DNA of 64,000 nucleotides from the NCBI RefSeq assembly GCF_016802725.1, contig NC_052666.1, forward strand, positions 6,117,001 through 6,181,000, in the 5' to 3' direction. The notes beneath the pieces were generated by a model. The model made no database searches, had not been told where the DNA came from, and saw only the letters and a program-made list of their open reading frames with translations. The position numbers and the translations under genes were made by a program. Below, piece by piece: positions 1-10,503 of the stretch; the stretch's first letter is position 1; each line of letters opens with the position of its first letter. This stretch comes from Solenopsis invicta. Taxonomy: Eukaryota; Arthropoda; Insecta; Hymenoptera; Formicidae.

Positions 1-470
1 TTAAAAATATAAAACCTCAAAAATAAAATTCATAAAATAAAATAACATTTAAAGCAAACAACAACGTCCGATCCACGCCCGGACGCAACAATAAATATAA
101 TAAAAAATCTATATATATGATTAACTTTATAATATATTATATATATAGTAAAAAATGAATTTTCAGACAAATACTAACATTAACGTATTTAACCATGCTT
201 TGTTGCGCTATTGCAATTAAAGGTTTAAAAATTTTCTTCCCACAGCCGCATAATTTTCTTGATGGTACAAAATATGACAATAAATGTATCATTTTTACTG
301 CTTTGTTATCTGTAAAGGAAAATAATTTTTTATAATTATTATAAATTGTTAAAAAAATTATATAGAAAAGTTTTCTAAATTAATAAGATAAAATAAATTT
401 CCGTGTAGCAAATACTTATTAAAAAAAAAAAAAGATAAAAAATTGTTTATTACCTTCTGTTACATCTTCA
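1..470. other. AT-rich sequence without a recognisable gene
   Basis: Very AT-rich sequence with no supported coding region. A short GC-rich patch at about 66-86 forms a small hairpin (GTCCG/CGGAC) and ends in CGGACGCAACA, the same last bases as the putative solo LTR that ends at 6502. It may be the edge of a related LTR, but too little is present to say so. Confidence 0.4.
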
Positions 471-529
471 TTGTCTATTTTCTTTAACATTAAAAATACA
501 TTGCTATCTTTGCTGCTTGTAGTTTGCAT

Positions 530-1740
530 TTATTGTATAGCTTCAAAAGATTTTTTCCAAATGTTGAAATTTATTTCCATATTCGTAATATTCATTTCAT
601 TAAAATCAATATTTATCAATTCATATCCTTGTGGATGTTTAAGTAACGACCAATTATCAAAAATATTTGCTAAGTTTCTTTCTGCTAATTTAGTAGCAAG
701 ATCATTCATTCTTATGTTATAGGTTTTTTGCCATTTTTCTAAAACATCAGCCCATAGTGCTATATTATGCTTCAACCACTCAGCACACTCTTTTACCTCA
801 TCTTCAAATTCTAAATTTTCTATAAATAGTACAGTTTTTATTAAACAAATAAAAATAATAAGTAATAGTCGTATGTATTAATGATTAAATAGAATGTTAT
901 ACCTGTTTGAACAGTACCACGCTTTACAGTTTCTTCTTTAATTCTTTTAAATAATAGGTTATTTTGATATCTTTTATTACGCCACATAGAAATTAATTTG
1001 CCTTTTGATATTATTGATTTATTATATATTGAATCTTTTTTCTTGATTAGAGGAATATAATATGTTTCAAGTGTCTCAGTAGGAAAAATTTCAACAATTA
1101 TTTTAGATATATACTCACATAAATCACTTGTTAAACTATAAAAAATAATAAAATTACAGATTAATAGTAGAATAGGTTAAAAGTAAAGTAAAATATGTAA
1201 AATTCAAGTAAATTATTACCATGCAGACATATTTTCAATGTAAGAGATGATAATATCGCACAACATAGTTCTTAATTTGTCACCTAATTTATTTGTAGAT
1301 TTGTATATTAAGTTAATTCGTTGCCCTGATTTGTTTCCAGAAAGCAATTCTTCAATGGAAATCATTGTTTTATTACTTAACATTTTTTTGGCAGATTTTG
1401 CATCTTCTTTATTAATTGTATTGTTATGTTCAACATCAAAATTATCTGTATTTTCAGCAAATTTCTAAACAAGAACATAATTAAAATTTATATTTTATGA
1501 ACATTATTGCGTATCCGTAAACTATTTTTCATCTCAACTACTAAATTTTAGAAAACAAAAAAATATTCATATAATGTACAACATTGTATAATATATATAA
1601 TATGCAATGTATAATATTTGCAAAAAAATTACCATTTTCTTTTCCAAAGAATGAAAATTATCATCTTCTGTCAGACAAAGTTGTTTTATAATTTTCTTTC
1701 CAATAGGTCAAAAATATGCTTCTATCACCAATGAGAGATA
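530..1740 (-). CDS. Partial spliced gene of a CMC/CACTA-like transposon (partner protein), minus strand
   Basis: Four minus-strand exon-like blocks are visible: about 1633-1700, 1220-1464, 903-1135 and 530-819, the last ending in TAA at 530-532. Inner boundaries have GT donors and AG acceptors with compatible phases (the third block ends with a single G that completes GAA in the fourth). The product matches, block by block, the partner gene at 50.4-58.0 kb: the third block has a YY-P motif followed by SKGKL, against YYTPF and ASGKLW there; the fourth has a W..VLEKWQKTYNIR segment, against PWEQVCEYWNNTYRAR. Here the block matching exon 5 reads straight into the equivalent of exon 6, so that intron is absent. 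Function unknown. The gene seems truncated or degraded at both ends, and no transposase gene follows it inside the window. Confidence 0.55.
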
Positions 1741-2025
1741 TTAAATTTGCAATAAGCTGTTCATCAACACACTTCAATACAGATTTACTAATTCTATTTT
1801 TTAAAACAAAAGTTATATAATTTAAATGTTATACATTTATATACAATTAGTATATACAATATATACAATAAGTCCCGATTCTCTCACGTCGGTAATATCT
1901 TACCGAAATGCCAAAACGTACGCAGTTGTGTACCACCATGCGCGCCTGTACGAATAGGCAACCAGTTAGACCGACATGTATGTGAACGCAACATCCTGTA
2001 CACGGCATGCATGCTTGTTTACGGC
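1741..2025. other. Intergenic, nothing recognised
   Basis: AT-rich to about 1870, then mixed-composition sequence leading into the palindrome. No open frame or repeat that I can support. Confidence 0.3.
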
Positions 2026-2027
2026 AT

Positions 2028-2318
2028 GCGACAGGATCCGCAATCTAGGATACTTAATTCAGATGTATACCTTGTATCAAACACATACACATTCCAGTGA
2101 GAAATGATAACGAAATCGGCGTGCGTGCGTGTATGTGTGTGTTTCTATACAAGGTATATATCTGAATCAGGTATACCTTGTTACCTTGTGTAGAAACACA
2201 CACATACATGCACGCACGCACGCCGATTTCGTTATCATTTCTCATTGGAATGTGTGTGTTTTTGTTTCTACACAAGGTAACATTTGAATCAGGTATCCTA
2301 GATTGCGAATCCTGTCGA
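2028..2318. repeat. Long near-perfect inverted repeat (foldback)
   Basis: The sequence from CGACAGGATCCGCAATC at about 2029 reads again, reverse-complemented, ending CCTGTCG at 2311-2317, with the centre near 2172. Each arm is about 140 bases with few mismatches and includes a GCGTGCGTG-rich tract. A smaller inverted repeat continues on the right (about 2303-2347 against 2398-2442) and reuses the same GCGAATCCTGTCGAATG segment. No protein gene is inside. It fits a foldback or MITE-like element. Confidence 0.75.
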
Positions 2319-2485
2319 ATGCTACATGCAATCTAACGAGGCTAGCGACAATGTTGCGCGCGCCACAGCTACTTGCCCAGACATTGATCACTTGAGATTC
2401 TAGCCTCATTGGATTGCGTACATTCGACAGGATCCGCAAAACATGAGATCCTTGAACCAAATTCACAGATGTTTCTTATCTGTAT

Positions 2486-2725
2486 TTATTTATTTATTTT
2501 CAGCAAGGAGCATGGATAAGACAACGGCGCCAATGTCCCCAACGCCGCCGAAATCATCACCAATGCCAACGCCATAATCGATACCAACGCCAACGCCGAC
2601 GCGGACGCCGATGCCGCCGATGTCGCCGGCGATGCCGTCGACGTCACAGACGCTGCCGCCAATGTCCCCAACGCCGCCGACGCTATCAAAACCATTACAA
2701 TCAAACGATCTGAATACTTTGTCAA
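2486..2725. repeat. GCC-rich imperfect trinucleotide tract
   Basis: Between about 2520 and 2690 the sequence is a run of imperfect (GCC)n/(ACGCCG)n-like repeats. Open frames exist on both strands because stop codons are absent from the repeat; the minus-strand frame is Ala/Ser-rich. There is no sign of a real gene. Confidence 0.5.
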
Positions 2726-2746
2726 AAGTAAGAATTTATATTTTTG

Positions 2747-2862
<116 letters not shown>

Positions 2863-3210
2863 AGTGGGTTCTTTAACAAGTTCTTTGAAAATCATTATTT
2901 AAAATGGGTAATTTTTTTATGAGTAAAAGATTATTTTTTATTACTTTTTGTCAAAAGTAGTTACTTTTTTTTAAATGAAATAACTGAATAGCAGTGTTGT
3001 AAATGCATCTTTTGAATTATTAACGCACGTACTTATACATTTTATATTATCTTATTTTGTTTTGATAACTTTGTATTGTGAAATTTTTACTATGCTGATA
3101 CTTATGAACGACATTAATAGTTTCTTTAATTTTGCGTGAATATCTCTTCTTGTAGTTATACTTTATTATAGAAATCTACACTTTGATATTCCTTTTAGCA
3201 AAATTAATAT
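2863..3210. repeat. AT-rich background repeat interrupted by a solo LTR
   Basis: The block at about 3060-3210 resembles 6735-6830 and 8104-8245 (shared AACTTTGTA.TGTGAAA, TAGTTTCTTTAATTTT, GAATATCT and a final AATATTGTAA-like edge). It seems to be an older dispersed repeat: this copy was split by the LTR at 3211 and resumes at 4319, and the other copy was split by a mariner at 6829. Confidence 0.5.
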
Positions 3211-4318
3211 TGTAACGAAACGCCCCTCCACCTCACATGCGCCGTTAATCCGCGCCGTCCACCCGAGCATTGTAGCAGCGAAATCACGTGCGCGCACCAG
3301 CTAACCTACCGTCGCGATCACGCGGCAGCACGCGCGCCGTCCGTGGCGTTCAGCAACGTTCCCCCTCCGGGCCAGCCGACCGAGCGCGCGGATTGGTTCG
3401 CCCAACCGCGCGTTCGAATATATAAGCCGGCAGTGGGAACACCGAGTGAGATCTTCCCGGTCCACCGAACCTGACAGGTCGAGCATCCTCGACCGCACCT
3501 CCGATTCCTGCGAGGACGAGAATACTCGCCTCTCCTAGTATTCCCGACGAGGATCCTCATCGTCCCGACAGCCGAGAATCCTCGGCTAACCACGAGCTTC
3601 TGAACACCCGCTCCACAGCCAATCACGGCGAGCATCTTCGCCGCGCTCCGTAGCCGAGCATCTTCGCCGCGCTCCGTAGCCGAGCATCCTCGGCGAATCA
3701 CCGTCCCCGACGAGCATCCCCGTCGAGTCCGTAGGCTAGGTATCCCTGGCCGATAAGCTCCGTCCTCTCCCTCAGGGAAGACTCACTACAGTAACCCGAA
3801 CATCGTCAGAGCATCCGCGCTCTGGCGATATCTTCGCCTTCATTGCACGAGGCGGCTCGGGCGAAGCGCGGAATCGCCACAGTCATACCAACTTCGCGTT
3901 CCGCGACTCCCCGACCAATCCGGACATTGTGTCCGCTTAAACCGCGCGTACTCCGTATCACTCGGATAGATTATTATCGTTATTAAGTTCTTTTCTTTTC
4001 TTTAGCATATATCGTTTTGTTATTCCGAACGGCACTTGATTTTGATTTGCGATACTGGACTTAGCGTTTCGAACCGCGGCGATTGTTTACCGCGATCTCC
4101 GAGAGCTAATCACGTTCTCTCTACGGCCGAGTCCATTTGTTACGAGGCGTTATGATCAAGCGACGATCTCTCTATGTAATTAAGGTCTAAATAAAGATCT
4201 ATTATTTTCTATTTAAATTCCGAGTACGATTATTCTGCCGAACCCGGCCAATCCGGCGAGCTTATCCGCAACCGTAACCTGATCCTCACCGAATCGACCG
4301 AAAACCACCAGCGTTACA
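3211..4318 (+). mobile_element. Solo LTR, Gypsy family (same family as 9983-17753)
   Basis: Starts TGTAACGAAACGCCCCTCC and ends AGCGTTACA, flanked by the 4-bp duplication ATAT (3207-3210 and 4319-4322). It aligns along its length with the LTRs at 9983-11199 and 16538-17753 but is more diverged. It keeps a TATATAA box at about 3419-3425, an array of short hairpins at about 3475-3755 and an AATAAA at about 4190. No internal region is present, so it is the product of LTR-LTR recombination. Confidence 0.9.
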
Positions 4319-4602
4319 ATATAAAGATATAAATTTAAAATATAAAGACAATTAAAATACATAGAATAATTAAAATACAATATAAAAATACCTATTAATT
4401 TATAAGAATCCTAGATAGCACACAAAATTAAAAAAGAATTCAAATCCTGACTTTCTTTTTTTTTTTATAAAAAAATTCTTTTTACATTTCAAAATAATCT
4501 CAGCATTGGTGACATAAACCTGAATTTAAAAAAAAAATTTTTTTTCAATTCTTTGTGCTATCTGGAATGTTAATTATTATTTTCAAAATGAACACATTGA
4601 TC

Positions 4603-6502
4603 TGTTACGTCTGGCGAGAAAATTTTCATTTTTCCGCGCCATCCGTACTAATAATAACCTAATCAGAATCCGGAAACATCCTCCGATCAATTAGATAAAT
4701 CCCGCATCAGTCGATATCGCTCGATTTCAAATTTCATACGGCTTGGCTACCTCGTGCCGCCCCCTCGACGCGCAACACCCGCGAGCGTCCATCGGCGCGA
4801 GACAAACATCGTGCGCGCCGACCCCTCGGCTCGCGGCCCCCTCTGATACCAACAAGCTCCGCGCGTTGGAATTCTATTCATCTTTCCAATTTAATACGAA
4901 ATATTAAGAATGGCAAATTTATTATTATCTAAGCGTGATCCACTCATGGACGCTTCCCACTGCTGTGCCATGCAACTCAGATCGAAACAGCTCTAAAATC
5001 ACGGCCAATAAAAATGCCAAATAATTTTGAATCAATCAATCTCCTACGAACGATAATTAAACCTTAACTTTTTATACATAAAACTATTGCATGTGCTTGG
5101 CGCTATCGCCTCGCACACTCTCAATATAAATTCTATTAAATTCTATTAATTTCCTGGGCACTGGATTTCGCGTCGGGGCTTGGTATGCGGTGCCCCCGCG
5201 AGTCGCGGTCCCCGGAGAAGTCTACAAGCGCTCGCGCGATATAGGCGCAAGCCGCGCGGTCGCGGAACGGGGCGGGCTTCTAAGGGCCACACGTTACGAA
5301 AAACCATCGCTCCGAATTTTCCGCGAACCTGAGAAATCGTCCCGCGACACCTCTTGCCCATATCCTTGCCTATATAAGGAGCGAAATCGGAGCTCGAGAT
5401 TCAGATCAGTCTTGTTGGTCGAGTGAGATTCGCTGCCATCGGCGACCACCAACATTCAGACCTCCAGGTACGATCTCAGCGACGGGAGGGTACTCCTGAC
5501 GAAGACGTTGGTCTTCGGGGTGGCCCCGGTCGGATCGCCTCTTTTCCTCTCCCTCCCTTCCACCAGAGATCCTGAGGGTTGAACCTCACCTAGCTCTTGC
5601 TAGAGTGTGGCCTCACTCGTTTCTCTGCCTCCCTCCCTCTCCTCCGGCGTCGAAGAAGACTCGCTAACGCGACTCTTCGACGTCTCCTCTCTCTCTCTCC
5701 CTCTTTCCTGCGGGGTCGAAGAAGATTCGCTAACGCGACTCTTCGACACCGTCCTTCTTCCATTCCCAACCCGTCGAGGAAGATTCGCTAGCGCGACTCC
5801 TCGACGCTTTCATCGTCCCCTCTTTTCCCCGTATAACTTCCTCCTTTAAGGGAGGCGTTCTAACGGGTAACCACTCCGACCCAGCGGATTCGTCACTCGT
5901 TACATATACTCGATCACTAATCTATTTCACTAAATTTCGTAGATCTTCTATACCGAGTTCTCTCTCTCTCTCTCTCGCGTTAAGATCGGTAAGTTACCTG
6001 TTTATATACGCATTAACGTGGCAATCCTTCACCCGTCTTAAATTTACCATGTCTCGCTCGAAGCACCTATGGGCAAACGAAGGGCTCACCGCGCGTATCC
6101 CGGCGGCAGAAAGCGCTTCTTTCGCAAGATGACGTTTTACCCGCAGCCCCCATATGTAACCATCTACTATTCCATAATCACGAAAATACATACACATTTA
6201 TATTCAACCATTACTCGCTCTGTCATTCATTTAATCCCACGCCAAGCTCGAGCACGCACGCTACTACTCCAGTAGCGTTAATAAAACGCTACTACATTTC
6301 CTAAACCTACTCATAAATCACCTAATAATATATCTTCCTACAATACCTCCTACTTCCCATACAAGGAATTTGTCGCGTATCCGGCCATGTTATCACACGA
6401 TTCGGAGCAGCGACTGGTGACAGCTGCCTTAACTCCAAAATTAACCAATCAACCAGATCTACGTCCCGGAATCGCAACCCTCGCGAATCCGCGGACGCAA
6501 CA
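4603..6502 (+). mobile_element. Putative long solo LTR, unrelated family
   Basis: The segment starts TGTTACGTC and ends GACGCAACA, an inverted terminal match with TG..CA ends. It contains a TATATAAG box at 5371-5378 and AATAAA at about 6280, the order expected of U3-R-U5. Between them lie three copies of a roughly 65-base unit at 5650-5800, each with a GTCGAAGA..TCTTCGAC hairpin. Flanks (GATC left, AATC right) match in three of four bases, so the target duplication is not firm. No gag or pol is nearby. The length, about 1.9 kb, is long for a single LTR; another repeat could be included. Confidence 0.5.
5371..5378 (+). promoter_or_regulatory. TATA box of the putative LTR
   Basis: TATATAAG followed about 280-420 bases downstream by the hairpin array. 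The position suits an LTR RNA polymerase II promoter. Confidence 0.5.
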
Positions 6503-6750
6503 AATCCAATAATGATTCCGTCTATAATCGATAAAAATGTTGAAATTCCTACTGTTTATTTTCATATTCTTAAATAATAATTATTCTTATGTGACAATTA
6601 TTATAAAATGTATTTTATATAAATAAAACTGTTAAATAATAAAAACTTTTTATTTAATTAAAAACTCTAGAGTTTCCTATAGATTAAGTTTACTTTTTAT
6701 ATATTTTGTATTATCTTATTTTACTTATATCTTATCGATAACTTTGTACT

Positions 6751-6823
6751 GTGAAACGTTTACTGTAAATGCTGATATATATAAACAAGATTGATAGTTT
6801 CTTTAATTTTACATGAATATCTT
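6751..6823. repeat. 73-bp direct repeat, left copy (flanks mariner)
   Basis: Bases 6751-6823 reappear exactly at 8104-8176, immediately to the right of the mariner body. A target duplication for mariner is only TA, so this long duplication is not explained by ordinary insertion. Confidence 0.9.
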
Positions 6824-6828
6824 GTTTT

Positions 6829-8103
6829 GTTTCGCGGGTTACGTATATTCGAATTTCGATCTTTTTGTGGCGTTATGTTGGTACTCATGTCTCTCACTTA
6901 TGCCAACAAGCTCGGCCATTTTGAATGTTCACTTAATTGTTGACAGCTGCTTTGCTTGCACGTGTTTTGGATCGTCTTCGATTTTTACCTATTCAAAAAA
7001 ATGGATCAAAGAACCTGTATCAAATTTTGTGTGAAAAACGAAATTAAGTGCGCGGATGCATTCCGAATGTTGACTGTGGCATACGGAGAAGCTACCTTGG
7101 ACCGAAGCAACGTTTATCGGTGGTACAAAATGTTCTCAGAAGGCCGAGAAGATGTGAACGACGAAGAGCGTGCCGGACGCTCGAGCACTTCAACAACAGA
7201 CGAAAAAATTAATGAAGTGGAGAAAATGGTATTGGCCAATCGTCGAATCACCGTTAGAGAAGTTGCTGAGGACCTAAACATATCGATTGGCTCGTGCTAT
7301 TCGATTTTTATCAATGATTTGGGCATGAGACCGGTCGCCGCGAAATTCGTACCAAAATTGCTCAATTGCGACCAAAAACAGCATCGCATGAACATTGCTA
7401 ATGAGATGTTGGACTCTGTCCGCGACGACCCAAATTTGCTCCAGAGGGTCATAACTGGTGACGAATCGTGGGTTTATGGTTATGACGTGGAAACCAAAGC
7501 TCAATCATCTCAATGGAAGCTGCCGCACGAACCAAGACCGAAAAAAGCGCGCCAAGTTCGGTCGAATGTGAAAGTTTTGCTGACAGTTTTCTTCGATTGC
7601 AGGGGCGTGGTGCATCATGAGTTCTTGCCACAGGGTAGAACGGTCAATAAGGAATATTACCTGCAAGTTATGCGCAATTTGCGCGAAGCAATCCGCCAGA
7701 AACGCCCGGATTTGTGGAAGAACAAAAATTGGCTTTTGCACCACGATAACGCCCCTGCTCACACATCGTTGCTTGTGCGCGACTTTTTGGCCAAAAACAA
7801 CACACTAATGATGCCGCAGCCACCGTATTCCCCAGATCTGGCCCCCTGTGACTTTTTCTTGTTCCCTAAACTGAAGAGGCCCATGAAAGGACGACGTTAC
7901 GCTACGCTTGACGAGATAAAGACGGCATCGAAGGAGGAGCTGAACAAGATAAAAAAAAATGATTTTTTGAAGTGCTTCGAAGATTGGAAAAACCGTTGGC
8001 ACAAGTGTATAATATCTCATGGGGATTACTTTGAAGGGGACAAAATAGATATTCATGAATAAATAAATAATTTTTGAAAAAACACAAAATTCGCGATACT
8101 TTT
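6829..8103 (+). mobile_element. Mariner element lacking its outer TIR ends (copy 1)
   Basis: Nearly identical to the full-length copy at 48443-49757, but the first roughly 35 bases (CGAGGTGTGTTCAAAAAG and following) and the last roughly 13 bases of that copy are missing here. The body is instead flanked by the 73-bp direct repeat at 6751-6823 and 8104-8176. It sits inside the AT-rich background repeat also seen at about 3060-3210. Confidence 0.85.
7001..8062 (+). CDS. Mariner transposase, intact reading frame
   Basis: Encodes a 353-aa Tc1/mariner transposase, close to the usual length of about 345 aa. The ATG at 7001 begins MDQRTCIKF; an upstream in-frame GTG at 6956 is not needed. The N-terminal half is a helix-turn-helix DNA-binding region (VYRWYKMFSEGRE...; later ITVREVAEDLNIS). 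The catalytic triad is visible: GDESW, HHDNAPAH and APCDFF. I count 34 residues between the second and third aspartates, the D34D mariner signature; the YSPDLAPCDFFLF motif is present. No stop or frameshift. Although the protein looks functional, the element's own ends are lost, so it could act only on other copies. The copy at 48649-49703 is the frameshifted relative. Confidence 0.95.
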   Translation: MDQRTCIKFCVKNEIKCADAFRMLTVAYGEATLDRSNVYRWYKMFSEGREDVNDEERAGRSSTSTTDEKINEVEKMVLANRRITVREVAEDLNISIGSCYSIFINDLGMRPVAAKFVPKLLNCDQKQHRMNIANEMLDSVRDDPNLLQRVITGDESWVYGYDVETKAQSSQWKLPHEPRPKKARQVRSNVKVLLTVFFDCRGVVHHEFLPQGRTVNKEYYLQVMRNLREAIRQKRPDLWKNKNWLLHHDNAPAHTSLLVRDFLAKNNTLMMPQPPYSPDLAPCDFFLFPKLKRPMKGRRYATLDEIKTASKEELNKIKKNDFLKCFEDWKNRWHKCIISHGDYFEGDKIDIHE

Positions 8104-8176
8104 GTGAAACGTTTACTGTAAATGCTGATATATATAAACAAGATTGATAGTTTCTTTAATTTTACATGAATATCTT
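8104..8176. repeat. 73-bp direct repeat, right copy
   Basis: Exact second copy of 6751-6823. The sequence continues on to 8302 as the AT-rich background repeat. Confidence 0.9.
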
Positions 8177-8302
8177 TTTTTGTTATACTTTACTATATAA
8201 TTCTACACTTTAATATTTCTTTTCAGGGAAAATTAATATAAAAATATACATTTAAAATATAAAGTCAATAGAATCATTAAAATATAAAAATACCTGTTAA
8301 TA

Positions 8303-9576
8303 TTAGGTGTTAAACTTAATTCCTGCCGTTTTTTCGTCTACAAAATCGATTTATTTCAAAGGGAAGATGAATGAATATCTCAATCAAAGTAATTTCCTTC
8401 ATTTTTTACTACTTTTTCCCATATCTCCGGCAACAGGGCAATCCCACGACGGTAAAACGCGGTGTCTTTCAAAGCGAACCATTCATCCACCCATTTTTGA
8501 ACTTTGTTATAACTGGAGAAGTGTCTGTCCGTAAGTGCGTGTTGCATCGATCGGAAGAGATGGTAATTCGACGATGCCATGTCTGGAGAATACGCTGGGT
8601 GCGGCAGAACTTCCCATTCAAACTCGCAAAGTACCTGCTTCACGCTTTTCGCGACATGCGGTCGAGCGTTATCATGCAACAAAATAACTTTGCATCGATT
8701 GTTGACTACGGATGATCTCTTTTGCATCAATACATCACTCAATTGGTATAATTGCTGTTGGTAGCAATCAGCTGTAACTTTCATTTGGATCCAAGAGTTT
8801 GTGATACAGCACACCTTTCTGATCCCACCAAACGCACAGCAAGGTCTTATGCCCGTGAATATTTCTCTTTCGCGTTAAAGCGAATGGTTGGCCGGGGTCC
8901 ACCCATGATTTTTTTCTGTTTGGAATTATCAAAATAATTTCATTTTTCATCGCTAGTCACGATGCGCCACAAAAAACTTTTTTCTCTTTGCCTGACAACC
9001 AAAGAAGTCGCAATAGTCAAACAATTTAAAATGGCATTGTCTGCAACTCATGTGGTAGCCATTTCCCTTCCTTATGAATCTTTCCCGTGGCATGCAAGCG
9101 TTTTGAGACGGCCATCGAAGTAACATTTAATTATTCCGTCAACTCTAAAAGCGTTTGGGCTGGATTCTCATCGAGCAATTCTTGTAGCTCGACATCTTCA
9201 AATTTTTTCGGCTGTCCTGGACATTCTTTGTCTCTCACATCAAAATCACCGTTTCAGAAGCGTTCAAACCAAACTCTACATGTTCTTTCCGATGGAGTTG
9301 CGTCACCATACACTTCGGATAATAAGCGATGCGCTTCAGCTGCGGTTTTCTTGAGGTCGAAATAATAAAGAAGCACATCGGAAAAACAACTTATCGCAAA
9401 TCATTTTTAGTCGATTGGAAAATGTCTTTGACGTCGAGAAATCTAATTTACAAAGATCGAATCACTTTCAGCGATGTCTAAACTACAAAAGACATATGAC
9501 TTCATCGTCGAAACTCACCAGCGTTGGAGCCACCACCCTTTAGTAACGAGCAGCAGGAATTACGTTTAACACCTAA
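8303..9576 (-). mobile_element. Mariner element of a second family, degraded, TA target duplication
   Basis: Terminal inverted repeats TTAGGTGTTAAAC.TAATTCCTGC at 8303 and, reversed, up to 9576, with TA on each side (8301-8302 and 9577-9578). The 1274-bp length is typical of mariner. It contains only a broken transposase on the minus strand. Confidence 0.9.
8380..9480 (-). pseudogene. Degenerate mariner transposase (second family)
   Basis: Minus-strand remnants of a mariner transposase in several frames with many stops. The best-kept part, at 8380-8814, reads HDNARPHVAKSVK, then PHPAYSPDM, ending YFD. The spacing of 34 residues to the third catalytic position is kept, but that residue is asparagine (SSNYHLF instead of SDYHLF), so this copy could not be active. 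Upstream parts (for example VWFERF, KEGKWLPHEL) are separated by nonsense codons and frame changes. It belongs to a different subfamily from the copies at 7001 and 48649. Confidence 0.9.
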
Positions 9577-9598
9577 TATATTGATCTGATTAACAACA

Positions 9599-9982
9599 AT
9601 GTCGAAAAGAAATTGTGTTAATGATCCTAACGTGTTTTGCTATGTTTGCGCCAAGTACACTATAACAAACCAAAGACGTAACATCACAGATTTGTTAAAG
9701 GTAGCTTATCAAAAGTACTTCAATTTTTCTATTGCAAATCAAGATAAACCATGAGTACCTCATAAGGTTTGTATATCGTGTTATACGATTTTATTACATT
9801 GGAAAAAAGATAGTAACTCGCAAACGCTGCCGTTTAGTTTACCCATGGTATGACGTAAATCAGTGAGTCACGAAGACTATTATTTTTGTCTATGCAATGT
9901 GAAAGGGTTTAATAGTACAAATAAAAATTTTATTTCTTACCCTGAAGTTACCTCGGTCACAAAACCAGTTGCCCAAAAACCT
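9599..9982 (+). pseudogene. N-terminal part of a multi-copy arthropod gene of unknown function, split by a Gypsy element
   Basis: An ATG at 9599 opens a frame beginning MSKRNCVND with a Cys-rich start (FCYVCAKY), then PHKVCISCY and YYFCLCNVKGF. The frame continues to 9982 but carries two in-frame TGA codons (9752-9754 and 9851-9853). From memory this resembles a family repeated in many arthropod genomes whose function is not established. The Gypsy element entered at 9982, and the same frame resumes at 17758. No function should be read from this remnant. Confidence 0.6.
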
Positions 9983-10193
9983 TGTAACAAAACGCCCCTC
10001 CACCTCGCGCGCACTGCCACTCCGCTCCGTTCACCCGAGCAATACATCGGCGGAACGCCACGTGCGCGCACCGAGCTAACCTGTCGTGACGATCACGCGG
10101 CAGCACGCACGCCGCCCGTGGCGTTCGGCAACGTTCCCGCTCCGGACCAGCAGACCGAGCGCGTGGATTGGCTCGCCCAACCGTGCGTTCGGA

Positions 10194-10200
10194 TATATAA
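10194..10200 (+). promoter_or_regulatory. LTR TATA box
   Basis: TATATAA followed by GCCGGCAGTGGGAACGCC, conserved in the 3' LTR (16748) and the solo LTR (about 3419). RNA would start roughly 30 bases downstream, which places the hairpin array in the transcript. Confidence 0.65.
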
Positions 10201-10249
10201 GCCGGCAGTGGGAACGCCGAGTCAGATCTTCCCGGTCCGCCGAATCCGA

Positions 10250-10503
10250 CAGGTCGAGTATTCTCGACCGCACTCCGACTCCCAAGAGGACGAGAATACT
10301 CGCCTCATCCCGACTTCCCTCGACGAGCATCCTCGTCGTTCCGGCTAGCCGAGTATCCTCGGCTAATCCTGTCATACCAAATACCGTACACAGCCAATCA
10401 CGGCGAGCATCCTCGCCGTGCTCCGTAGCCGAGTATCCTCGGCGAATCACCGCCCACGACGAGCATCCTCGTCGAGTCCACAGGCTGGGTATCCCTAGCC
10501 AAT
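10250..10503 (+). other. Array of short covarying hairpins in the LTR
   Basis: At least six units of the form stem-(C/T)AT(C/T)-stem: GTCGAG/CTCGAC, GACGAG/CTCGTC, GCCGAG/CTCGGC, CACGGCGAG/CTCGCCGTG, GCCGAG/CTCGGC and GACGAG/CTCGTC, plus a weaker GGCTGGG..CCCTAGCC. Stem bases vary from unit to unit while pairing is kept. The equivalent array is present in the 3' LTR at about 16805-17060. Confidence 0.8.
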
